Shown here: one piece after another, positions 1-10,209 of the stretch
How the letters are laid out: each line of letters begins with the position of its first letter
Numbering within the stretch: the first letter of the stretch is position 1
Assembly: GCA_023101725.1 (NCBI GenBank)
Contig: JALJCO010007140.1
Coordinates: 33,501 to 97,500 of the forward strand
Direction of reading: 5' to 3'
DNA length: 64,000 bases
Source of the DNA: Atherinomorus stipes
Taxonomy: Eukaryota > Chordata > Actinopteri > Atheriniformes > Atherinidae
The notes under the pieces: generated by a model
The model's input: only the letters and a program-made list of their open reading frames with translations
What the model was told of the DNA's origin: nothing
Database searches by the model: none
Program-made: the position numbers and the translations under genes

Positions 1-679
1 TCATGATTGCAACAGGACGCTGCAGGCACGGGTATCCTCCATCTCCCAACAGGAAGTACCCAGCTGGTGGATACAGGGCCTCGCGGTACATCGGGGATCT
101 TCTGAGGACAAGTGCATCATGCACTGATCCTGGTTGGCCAATATAGATGTCAACGAATCTTCCTCTGGCATCACAAATGCCCTGCAGGATGACGGAGGGG
201 AAAAGCTTCCTGTTGACATAACTTCTCCTCTGTGGCTCTGCAGGAGGAAGAATCCTAATATGGCACCCATCAATGGCCCCTGCAGCAGACCGAAAGGCAC
301 CATGGCCAGCAAGGTCTGCAAAGCCAGCCCCCACCTCCTCCATCTGGTCTCCTCTGGGAAAATGAATGACTGTGTGGAGGATGGTCATCATTTCCTCCAC
401 AACGGTGTGCACTACCCTGCACACTGTGGCGAGTGGCATGGCAAAGATGTCTGCCGTTACCCTGTAGGATGATCCACAGGCAAGCCAGTAGAGCGTGACC
501 AGCACCTCAACTTCATGACTCCATCCATGGCCTTTTTCCCGGGGCAGTATCTGGAGCAGCATGGCGATGCTGTTCCTGGATAGCCTGAAGGCTGGTTTAA
601 GATCTCCTCCAGAGAAAAACATCCTCAGGATAGGCACATCATTATTAATTTGTGCGTACCTCTGCAAGGGGCCTTGGTC
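1..679 (-). CDS. Harbinger-type transposase (HARBI1-like), catalytic exon, partial
   Basis: Reading the minus strand from 679 gives an uninterrupted frame of about 226 codons to the window edge. It matches the DDE_4 nuclease of PIF/Harbinger transposases and HARBI1. Visible landmarks in order are a helix-turn-helix-like segment (LYWLACGSSYRVTADIF, then an ATVCRVV helix), the first catalytic Asp in GAIDGCHIRI, the conserved GxxHDxxVLRRS region (GQPGSVHDALVLRRS), and the second Asp in FLLGDGGYP. The third acidic residue would lie beyond the window. The exon is preceded by a pyrimidine-rich stretch ending in CAG at 680-682, a good splice acceptor, so this is likely a spliced gene with an upstream exon. 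The family binds its own ends and cuts and pastes the element in the nucleus. No stop or frameshift is seen in this part, which is unusual among the broken elements here. Confidence 0.85.
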
Positions 680-693
680 CTGTTAAAAAAAGA

Positions 694-731
694 ATTGAGA
701 TATATATATATATTTATTTATTATTTATTTA

Positions 732-781
<50 letters not shown>

Positions 782-801
782 TTTATATATTTATTTATTT
801 A

Positions 802-871
<70 letters not shown>

Positions 872-891
872 TTTATATATTTATTTATTTA

Positions 892-939
<48 letters not shown>

Positions 940-942
940 CGT
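694..942. repeat. Compound (TA)n/(TG)n microsatellite
   Basis: Alternating TA and TG tracts form three repeated blocks, each with a short ATTCATTTATATATTTATTTATTT spacer-like segment. The blocks themselves are therefore a local duplication of about 110 bp. The tract lies immediately upstream, on the minus strand, of the Harbinger splice acceptor, i.e. inside the presumed intron. Confidence 0.95.
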
Positions 943-1110
943 GCATGCAGTCTTTTTTTACAATTTTTTGTTACCTATTGTTATATTTGTGGTTTTACTA
1001 TTTAATATTTATTAAATTGTCTTTAAATTTCAAATGTCTGATATGGATTGTTAAACTAAAATAGAGATCCCCACACCAGGTTGCTCCCTGAGATGAATTT
1101 AATCTGTGAC

Positions 1111-1182
1111 GTTTCGGGCTCTTCCCCTTTGTCAGACAAAATGTACATACATTTTGTCTGACAAAGGGCACGAGCCCGAAAC
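1111..1182. repeat. Near-perfect 35-bp inverted repeat (hairpin)
   Basis: The left arm begins GTTTCGGGCTCTTCCCCTTT and the right arm is its reverse complement with two mismatches, separated by about 2 bp. The arm carries the TTGTCAGACAAAATGTA segment and ends in GTTTCGGGCTC. A very similar CCCGAAAC motif is common in fish interspersed repeats, so this may be two head-to-head fragments of one repeat. The rest of 943-1960 shows no coding signal. Confidence 0.75.
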
Positions 1183-1960
1183 GAACTAATTAAACAAAGC
1201 AACTAATAAAAAAGAGTAAAGTTTAATTTAATAGTTGCCACATATTGTATCAATGAACTTGTCATTATTTACCTCATACAACATTTATGAGTCCAGTGCC
1301 CTCTGATGACCACTGGATTAATATAAAGTACCAAGAAAATCAAGAGGTATGTATATAAACTACAGGGTAAACCAGTCATTCCATAAGAGTATCAACCCCC
1401 CAGATGGATCAAAGGAAATTTTATTGAGATTGCCAAATTTTTTTCTAAGATTGATCTTAACAATACATATTTACATTTAAAAATGTCTACTATTTTACTG
1501 ATTAGAGGAATAAAAACAATTACATGGCCTTTATGCATTTTGTTTCCAATTTATATGAGATAATGCAGAAATGGCATTAAAATGGTTAAAATATATTAAC
1601 CTATGTAACCATAGGTATAACCTATGTGTAACCATTTATAAATGAACTCTTCCTGAGATTTACTGAAAGGCATAATGTGGCTTTGGTTTGTCACGAGCTG
1701 GCTCATGACAGGTTGTAATGGTCCCTAATAAAAGTTTTAGAAACAGTGGGCTAAACCATGTTAATGTTATTAGTGTAGTGTTATATAACAGCTCTACAGT
1801 TCCAATCCCTGTAAGGTTATAGTAACAGCAAGTTTTTTTAATGTGATGTATAAATGTATTTTTTATATGTTTTTTTAGAGCTGTCTGTCCAGCCTATATG
1901 AATGAGAATAGACTAATATTAGAGACATCACCCAATTTAACTGAATACATTTAAACATTA

Positions 1961-2173
1961 CTACAAACTACAGCTGAGAAAATATAAATCGACATCTCTA
2001 AATAAAATGTTTAATGCAGGGGTTCGTACAGTGCCAGAGAGACATGCCAATATGGCCCGCCTCCTCTGCATCCTGATTCGTCTCACACGGATCCGTCTCC
2101 TCAGTTCGGCAGCCTCATCTTCCGCTGCCTTGTAGAGCGATCCGATGGTGATAGCTGTCACGACTTGATCCAT
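1961..2173 (-). CDS. Possible first coding exon of the Harbinger transposase
   Basis: This short frame begins MDQVVTAITIG and carries an acidic then very Arg-rich segment (about residues 17-40: EDEAAELRRRIRVRRIRMQ). It continues to LNILFRDV before a stop. Acidic/Arg-rich N-termini are common in Harbinger transposases of fish, and the position is right: same strand, 1.3 kb upstream of the catalytic exon, inside the element. The LFRDV end would join plausibly to the exon starting at 679. I do not see a strong GT donor at the expected place; GTACGA or GTCGAT are the candidates. The pairing is therefore an inference. It could instead be a chance frame. Confidence 0.4.
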   Translation of the reverse strand: MDQVVTAITIGSLYKAAEDEAAELRRRIRVRRIRMQRRRAILACLSGTVRTPALNILFRDVDLYFLSCSL

Positions 2174-3446
2174 TTTTGATTTGCTATATCCAGCTGAATA
2201 TTTTTTTTGACGATCTCCTACGACTCAATCTGAAAACTCGACTAACTTTACTCGACAACAACCTTCCACAAGCCCGCCAAAAAAACAGGAAAATAAATAT
2301 AAATATATATTTTTTTAAATAAAAATTTATTAAATTAAAATGAAAACAGAAAAAACACAGGGATGTGTTTTATACCATTGTTAGTTTTATTTAAAAAATA
2401 TACATACACAAATATATATATACATATAACAGGAAGTGTGTAGGTCAGGACGGGCTGAGTTAGTGACGTCATCAAGTTTGCTGCCGTCCCAATTACAGAA
2501 TAACCGTCCTCCCGTCCTTGAGAGACTGTACTCCCCAGTTCGAACTTACTAAGTCCGAACTGACAAGTACGTAAGTCCGAACTTGGCGTACTTGCTATTG
2601 AGAAACGGCCATTGTGTATGCCAAAGAAGTCACTTCCTGTTTTCAGGGGGCGTGGCCATGACGTCATCACATTATGTGAAACAGTTCAAGGTAGAGCCCG
2701 ACCGATATATCGGCCGGGCGATATATCGGGCCGATTTTGGCGTCTGGCTCATTAATCGGCCAAAATGTGGCCGATATGAAAATTCTAGTTTTGCTTCAAA
2801 CGGCAAAAAGAAACTTCTGCTGCGCGCTTCTGCTCTCCCCCCTCCTTTCCTGAGAGCTGCTCATGCTGCTCCTTGCCTCCTCCCCCTCCCCTTACAGAGA
2901 GCAGTGCTTTCTCTGCACCCCCTCCCTCCTCCCCCTCCCTGTAGCACACACGCGCTACGCAGGCAGAGAGGAGAGCAGACCAATGCAGATGTTTAGTTAA
3001 AGCAACCTTTACTGATGTTGCATTCTTACACTATTTTTCTAACAGGGTAAAATGCTATGAATGAGGTAATGGAACTCTAAAATACAAGACAGACCCACCA
3101 TTAATCAAAATAAAATATTATTCCAATCTCTAAATATTCAATGAAAACTCCAACCAATCCTTGAAGTGGGGTGCACCTCTAGGATTGTCCAACGGACCTG
3201 CCTGTCAGACCTTTGTTTCTGCATTGGGAGGTGGAGGGAATGAAGGGGTGTGTCTTAGGAGTGAGGCGGGACTGTTTATATTCAAATAATCTTGCTGTGC
3301 TTTCTGAAATGCAAGATCGGTAAGGGTTGCTTTAACCCTGGAAAGCTGGGACTTTCTAAAACTATATAAAACTAGTTGCGCTAGTTTTAGCGACAATATT
3401 AGCATTTTAACAGTGCAAGTTGCCTCTTTGTGAAATAAACAAAGAT

Positions 3447-5571
3447 GCAGCTGCTAACTCCATCTCTACTATTAGCTAATGTCAGACTGTTATACAGCTG
3501 CTAACTCCATCTCTACTATTAGCTAGTGTCAGACTGTTATACAGCTGCTAACTCCATCTCTACTATTAGCTAATGTCAGACTGTTATACAGCTGCTAACT
3601 CCATCTCTACTATTAGCTAATGTCAGACTGTTATACAGCTGCTAACTCCATCTCTACTATTAGCTAATGTCAGACTGTTATACAGCTGCTAACTCCATCT
3701 CTACTATTAGCGAATGTCAGACTGTTATACAGCTGCTAACTCCATCTCTACTATTAGCGAATGTCAGACTGTTATACAGCTGCTAACTCCATCTCTACTA
3801 TTAGCTAATGTCAGGCTGTTATACAGCTGCTAACTCCATCTCTACTATTAGCGAATGTCAGACTGTTATACAGCTGCTAACTCCATCTCTACTATTAGCT
3901 GATGTCAGACTGTTATACAGCTGCTAACTCCATCTCTACTATTAGCTAATGTCAGACTGTTATACAGCTGCTAACTCCATCTCTACTATTAGCTAATGTC
4001 AGACTGTTATACAGCTGCTAACTCCATCTCTACTATTAGCTAATGTCAGACTGTTATACAGCTGCTAACTCCATCTCTACTATTAGCGAATGTCAGACTG
4101 TTATACAGCTGCTAACTCATCTCTACTATTAGCGAATGTCAGACTGTTATACAGCTGCTAACTCCATCTCTACTATTAGCTAATGTCAGACTGTTATACA
4201 GCTGCTAACTCCATCTCTACTATTAGCGAATGTCAGACTGTTATACAGCTGCTAACTCCATCTCTACTATTAGCTGATGTCAGACTGTTATACAGCTGCT
4301 AACTCCATCTCTACTATTAGCTAATGTCAGGCTGTTATACAGCTGCTAACTCCATCTCTACTATTAGCGAATGTCAGACTGTTATACAGCTGCTAACTCC
4401 ATCTCTACTATTAGCTGATGTCAGACTGTTATACAGCTGCTAACTCCATCTCTACTATTAGCTAATGTCAGACTGTTATACAGCTGCTAACTCCATCTCT
4501 ACTATTAGCTAATGTCAGACTGTTATACAGCTGCTAACTCCATCTCTACTATTAGCTAATGTCAGACTGTTATACAGCTGCTAACTCCATCTCTACTATT
4601 AGCGAATGTCAGACTGTTATACAGCTGCTAACTCATCTCTACTATTAGCGAATGTCAGACTGTTATACAGCTGCTAACTCCATCTCTACTATTAGCTAAT
4701 GTCAGACTGTTATACAGCTGCTAACTCCATCTCTACTATTAGCTAATGTCAGACTGTTATACAGCTGCTAACTCCATCTCTACTATTAGCTAATGTCAGA
4801 CTGTTATACAGCTGCTAACTCCATCTCTACTATTAGCTAATGTCAGACTGTTATACAGCTGCTAACTCCATCTCTACTATTAGCTGTCAGACTGTTATAC
4901 AGCTGCTAACTCCATCTCTACTATTAGCTAATGTCAGACTGTTATACAGCTGCTAACTCCATCTCTACTATTAGCTAATGTCAGACTGTTATACAGCTGC
5001 TAACTCCATCTCTACTATTAGCTAATGTCAGACTGTTATACAGCTGCTAACTCCATCTCTACTATTAGCTAATGTCAGACTGTTATACAGCTGCTAACTC
5101 CATCTCTACTATTAGCTAATGTCAGACTGTTATACAGCTGCTAACTCCATCTCTACTATTAGCTAATGTCAGACTGTTATACAGCTGCTAACTCATCTCT
5201 ACTATTAGCGAATGTCAGACTGTTATACAGCTGCTAACTCCATCTCTACTATTAGCTAATGTCAGACTGTTATACAGCTGCTAACTCCATCTCTACTATT
5301 AGCTAATGTCAGACTGTTATACAGCTGCTAACTCATCTCTACTATTAGCTAATGTCAGACTGTTATACAGCTGCTAACTCCATCTCTACTATTAGCTAAT
5401 GTCAGACTGTTATACAGCTGCTAACTCCATCTCTACTATTAGCTAATGTCAGACTGTTATACAGCTGCTAACTCCATCTCTACTATTAGCTAATGTCAGA
5501 CTGTTATACAGCTGCTAACTCCATCTCTACTATTAGCTAATGTCAGACTGTTATACAGCTGCTAACTCCAT

Positions 5572-5575
<4 letters not shown>
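3447..5575. repeat. 47-bp minisatellite, left block (about 45 copies)
   Basis: The unit starts AGCTGCTAACTCCATCTCTA and continues through CTATTAGCTAATGTCAGACTGTTATAC. Copies differ mainly at GCTAATG/GCGAATG/GCTGATG and by an occasional one-base loss (CTAACTCATC). The variant units recur in the same order, for example GCGAATG followed by the shortened unit at about 4086-4135 and 4597-4645. This suggests multi-unit duplication as well as single-unit slippage. The array lies wholly inside the hAT element and resumes at 8665 after an L1 insertion. Confidence 0.97.
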
Positions 5576-5605
<30 letters not shown>

Positions 5606-5840
5606 GCTTTATTAACACATCAGAAACATACAAACAAGATAATAATACAAATAACATGACATATCTACCAGATTATAGAACGGTACACGGAGTGTAAAAT
5701 AAAAATGACATAAGTAGAGCTTCACAAAAATGAATAATTATAACAAAGATGATAATTATTTCTAGGAAATACAGTTTGACAGAGGAGGAAAAAAAAAAAA
5801 AAAAAAAAAAACAAACAAAAAAAAACAACAACAGCGAATT

Positions 5841-7660
5841 TTATCTAGAAATACAAGCCATCATATATTTCATGAGACTGGATGTCTTAACAGCTTTCTT
5901 GTTCTTACATATTTTACAGACAGAGTCATAAAAGGATTTAAGTTCCACAAAAAACAAAGTTTTGTTTGGCATACCCTGGAGAAATCTAGCTTTATGGATG
6001 TGAAACTTACCCAACAAACACAATAATTTAATTAGATTTTTAACATCCTTATTGTTACATTCAACATTTAGGAACAAGACCATATTTTCAGTAATGGTGA
6101 TCAAAACCTTATGAGATTCCCAGATCAATAAAGACATTTGGATCCAAAAGTTAGTAGAATAAGGACATGCATAAAACAAATGAGAGAGAGACTCAATCTC
6201 TGTCTTGCAGAAGGAACATAAAGGGGACACATCAGGTCTAAATCTATTAATGAATTTACTACAGGGATAATATCTATGCAAGATTTTAATATGCAATTCT
6301 TTAACTTTATTTGGGACAAAAAATCTATTAAATTCGGTCCAGATATTGTTACTTATATCAGGGAAGATCATTCTCCATCGATGAAATGAGCTTGGATACT
6401 GACTATTAATAGAAGTAAGGACAGATCTAATATGAATATTATTACATGAGCGTTCTTCAAGGACCTTTCCACCAAGCCATAGGGCAGGCACCATTCCTGA
6501 GAGAGGTGTGTACTTAACGTGTGCTCTAATGAGAGATAACAAAGAAGTAGGTATACTTTTGCATATCCTGGAATGCATAAAGCCAGATATGTCTATGTCC
6601 TGCTTTTGGGTGAATTCTTCATAGGTAGCAAGGTCCCCATTGTCATTCAGAAGATCTGATACAAATATAACACCCTGATCATACAAGTCTTTGAAAAATA
6701 GGGTCTTATTCTTGTAAATAACATGTTGATTGTTCCATAAGATACATGTGTGAGGAGAGAAATTGTGTTTAAATGCAAGTTTCCATGCGTCCAGGGCTTG
6801 TTTATGGAAGTTGGCAAGCTTAACAGGCAATTTGCTTGAGGCGAAGTTACATGACAGCAAGAATTTTAAACCACCACATTTACTGAACAAAAAATTGGGA
6901 ATGAAAAACCATGGAGAGTTATTATGGACTAGACAGTGTTTTAACCAATTAATTTTGAAAATACTATTGATAGTTTGAAAATCTAAGACATTAAGACCAC
7001 CCTCTGAATACTGTCTGATAAGTGTTTTCCTCTTTATAGACTCAGTTTTGTGTTTCCATATAAATTTAAACAAGAGTGAGTCAATAGCTGCACACGTTTT
7101 GCGATCTACACATAAAGATAAAGCTGGGTACACTAATCTAGATAATCCTTCTGCCTTTGAGAGCAAAATTCTACCCATAATAGTAAGATCTCTCTGTAAC
7201 CAGCAGTTAAAGATTGATTTTGATTTTTCAATTTTTGGAGTAAAGTTTTGAGATATCCTTTCACTAGCAGATCTACTTAGCGTGATACCCAAGTATTTCA
7301 CCTCTTTTTTCACCTGTATATTATCTATAGAGACAATGTCAGATTCACGAATGGTCATTATTTCACACTTGCTCCTATTAATTGTGAGACCAGAGGCCCT
7401 TGAAAATGCATCCAAGGCCTTGATAACAACAGGTACTTGAAATTCATTTTTAAGGAATAAACAGGTGTCATCAGCCAGCTGACTGATGGTTAGAACCTTC
7501 TCACCTATATTAATACCTTCCACATCCACACAATTAACAATAAATAAATTAAGAAGCTCAGCAGCTAACAAAAATAAAAAGGGAGAGATTGGACAACCTT
7601 GTCTTATTCCACGGTTTATATCAAAACGATGAGAGGTACCATGAGGTCCTTTGTTTGAGG
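5841..7660 (-). pseudogene. L1 ORF2p fragment: RT palm, thumb and C-terminal domain
   Basis: About 600 open codons run from the RT motif RQGCPISPFLFLLAAELLN, through the catalytic box (ISQLADDTCLFL) and the TINRSKCEI motif. They end in the L1-type C-terminal region with a C-x2-C...H-x4-C knuckle (LCSFCKTEIESLSHLFYAC). The endonuclease and the RT fingers are absent, so the protein could not work alone. The frame itself is strikingly free of stops for a dead element, which suggests the internal deletion is young or happened before insertion. The frame opens at 7697 with a few codons from ORF1-derived DNA. Confidence 0.85.
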
Positions 7661-8295
7661 ACTTGGGATGTTTTTGCATCCGCCCAGATTTGGTCACGGT
7701 GTGCTCGGTACGAGAACCGAACTATGATGCGGCGTGGTGGAAACTGATCCTTCGTCTTTGGTCGAGGTCCCAGCCTGTGGGCGATGTCCACTGACTTTTG
7801 AAGTGAGTCGGCAAGACCAGGAGAAACACGGGAGAAAAGGTCAATCACCGTCATTTTCACATTTTCCCCTTCAGACTCGGCAATCCCGGAGATTTTTAAG
7901 TTCCAACATCTGGAGTGCGCATCCATGTCATTCACTCTGTCCGTCAGTTTCTTATTTTCAGCGGTGAGAGTTTTAATCTGGAGCTCCAGTGGATCCACTC
8001 TGGATGACAGCTCTCCGACATTCTTCTCTGCTGCGTGGATTGAGGAAAAAAGTGTTTGAATATTCTTGAAGTTATTCTCGATAGACTTCTCTATAGATTC
8101 CAGCTGCTCCCTGAAACCCAGCTGCGACTCCGTGAGCTTGTTTATTGCCGCTAGCAGGACAGCATTGGAGGGCTCCGGTTCGCAACGGGGGTTTTTCCTT
8201 TGGGGGCTAGCGCTGGGGGAACCATCGACAAGTTCTTTCGCGTACGAATGGCATCGTTTGGAACCCTCTGTTACAACTTCCATGCTCGTTTCCAT
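7650..8295 (-). pseudogene. L1 ORF1p (coiled-coil RNA-binding protein), C-terminally truncated
   Basis: The frame begins METSMEVVTEGSK at 8295 and gives about 215 residues. A Ser/Pro-rich N-terminus is followed by a long heptad coiled coil (roughly residues 60-125, LESIEKSIENNFKNIQTLF onward). Next comes the Transposase_22 RRM-like fold with the NLKISGIAESEGEN motif and a PRRIIVRFSY segment near residue 195. In the family this protein trimerises, coats LINE RNA and acts as a chaperone. It ends abnormally just after the DAKTSQVLKQR motif, where the internal deletion joins it to ORF2-derived DNA in another frame and adds a few unrelated residues. Translation of a stable trimer is possible but the RNA-binding tail is lost. 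Confidence 0.8.
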
Positions 8296-8664
8296 TTCTT
8301 GTCGGCAGAATCAACTGTCTGGAAGTTGGAGTTCTGATTTATCCCCCTTTCCCTTCTTCTCGTCACCTTTGTTTCTTTCCCTCTCTCACTTTCGAAATGT
8401 TGCTTGCTAGCTTGCTAGCTTAGCAACAGTTTTCGTTAGCTAGCTAAGGTGGCAGTCCAACGGGAAAAAAGTAATTATTAAAAAAAAAAAAAGATAAATA
8501 AATAAAGGGTCAAAGTTTCATCCACAGTTTCCCACTTGAAGTTATTAAGAAGCTATTTACATATTGTTGGGGTTAAAGCAAGCAAATTCAAGCTTTGAAC
8601 GACGAAAGCTTCGACAGCGCAGAGAGAAAACGTCTTACAGTGGCGCCATCTTGGCACTCTCCCT

Positions 8665-9550
8665 CTAACTCCATCTCTACTATTAGCTAATGTCAGACTG
8701 TTATACAGCTGCTAACTCCATCTCTGTTATTAGCTAATGTCAGACTGTTATACAGCTGCTAACTCCATCTCTACTATTAGCTAATGTCAGACTGTTATAC
8801 AGCTGCTAACTCCATCTCTGTTATTAGCTAATGTCAGACTGTTATACAGCTGCTAACTCCATCTCTGCTATTAGCTAATGTCAGACTGTTATACAGCTGC
8901 TAACTCATCTCTACTATTAGCGAATGCCAGACTGTTATACAGCTGCTATCTCCATCTCTACTATTAGCTAATGTCAGACTGTTATACAGCTGCTAACTCC
9001 ATCTCTACTATTAGCTAATGTCAGACTGTTATACAGCTGCTAACTCCATCTCTACTATTAGCTAATGTCAGACTGTTATACAGCTGCTAACTCCATCTCT
9101 GCTATTAGCAAATGTCAGACTGTTATACAGCTGCTAACTCCATCTCTACTATTAGCTAATGTCAGACTGTTATACAGCTGCTAACTCCATCTCTACTATT
9201 AGCGAATGTCAGACTGTTATACAGCTGCTAACTCATCTCTACTATTAGCTAATGTCAGACTGTTATACAGCTGCTAACTCCATCTCTACTATTAGCTAAT
9301 GTCAGACTGTTATACAGCTGCTAACTCCATCTCTACTATTAGCTAATGTCAGACTGTTATACAGCTGCTAACTCCATCTCTACTATTAGCTAATGTCAGA
9401 CTGTTATACAGCTGCTAACTCCATCTCTGCTATTAGCAAATGTCAGACTGTTATACAGCTGCTAACTCCATCTCTACTATTAGCTAATGTCAGACTGTTA
9501 TACAGCTGCTAACTCCATCTCTACTATTAGCTAATGTCAGACTAGTATAC
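8665..9550. repeat. 47-bp minisatellite, right block (about 19 copies)
   Basis: This continues the array interrupted by the L1 copy, with the same unit and some new variants (TCTCTGTTATTAGC, TCTCTGCTATTAGC). After the last unit the flank reads GTCGCCTCTTTGTGACACAAA. That is similar to the GTTGCCTCTTTGTGAAATAAAC flank before the first unit, so the unit may have arisen from a larger duplicated segment of the hAT element. The following 9551-10057 shows no other feature. Confidence 0.95.
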
Positions 9551-10057
9551 AGCAGTAAACGATGTGTAAGTCGCCTCTTTGTGACACAAACGAGATAAAT
9601 GGAACTGTTAACTTCCATCTCCTGTTATCTAATATAAAATTATTATATTGTGTCCCTCTATACTTCATACCATGCAGGTTTTACTGGGACTCGTAAATTC
9701 AGAAGTTTAAGTTTTCATTAAACTCATTAAAAAGCTCCAGTTAATGTATTTATTTGTAATTCTGTTAAGATGTTTTAAAAGCTGCAACATTGCTCCTAAA
9801 TATAGCTTAGTCCCTTGTGTTAAGTGGAAGATGGAACTTTTTTAAGCTTAAAGATGACAAATTTATATTTCTAAGGTGTTTTAGTGAATGAGTCTTTAAA
9901 AATATATCATTTAAAAACACCTTCCATTCATCTGTGTTATCACTGTAAGCTGTTTGCAGCAACTTGTTTTCATTTTGAAATGGTCATCTATAGTATTGAA
10001 ATCTAATTACTAAAATACACTAAATGTATATAAATTCATTCCCAGGCAGAGGAGAAG

Positions 10058-10209
10058 AGTAAGGTGTGGAGCCACTTCACAAAGATTTAACAGGTGTTAG
10101 ATGCAACATCTGTGGTGTGAACGTTAACCTGGGCTGCAGCACCAGTAAGGCAGAAAAAACAACAAATTTGTGTCAACACCTAAAACATCATCACAGATTC
10201 TGGATGATC
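10058..10209 (+). pseudogene. BED-type zinc finger relic of a hAT transposase
   Basis: The plus strand encodes SKVWSHFTK, then after a stop and frame slip RCNICGVNVNLGCSTSKAEK and TTNLCQHLKHHH. The order W-x-HF, C-x2-C and H-x4-H is the BED finger found at the N-terminus of ZBED/hAT transposases, where it binds the transposon ends. No catalytic hAT domain follows before the right TIR at 10442, so the element is non-autonomous. The relic identifies the likely parent family. Confidence 0.7.

Larger units (their letters stand above)
1..2610 (-). mobile_element. PIF/Harbinger DNA transposon, right-hand part
   Basis: The element runs off the left edge. It is identified by the transposase exon at 1-679. 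Its right end is placed near 2610, where the minus strand begins GGCCGTTTCTCAATAGCAAG. That kind of GC-rich end followed by imperfect internal repeats (the AAGTTCGGACTTACGTACTT type motifs at 2535-2590) resembles termini I associate with fish Harbinger elements; this is from memory. The flanking DNA on the right (2611-2683) belongs to a dispersed fish repeat that resumes after the neighbouring hAT element, so the Harbinger copy probably inserted into that repeat. The opposite end and the 3-bp target duplication lie outside the window, so the right boundary is inferred. Confidence 0.6.
5576..8664 (-). mobile_element. L1-type LINE, both ends present but internally deleted
   Basis: On the minus strand the element starts with a leader containing CAAGATGGCGCC, resembling the YY1-type motif near the start of mammalian L1. 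It has an ORF1 frame and an ORF2 frame, and ends in an A-tail seen as poly-T at 5576-5602. The flanks are a 14-bp target duplication CTAACTCCATCTCT at 5562-5575 and 8665-8678. That sequence is also part of the 47-bp unit, so the insertion is in register with the array. At 3.1 kb it is about half the usual L1 length. The missing part is the end of ORF1, the endonuclease and the N-terminal RT. Confidence 0.9.

Noticed and set aside
650..1064. Hydrophobic Tyr/Ile/Cys/Val frames at 650-1064
   Set aside because: They are translations of the TA/TG microsatellite.
3447..9550. The 47-bp array as a CRISPR array
   Set aside because: There are no unique spacers, the whole unit repeats, no cas genes are near, and the context is a fish hAT transposon.
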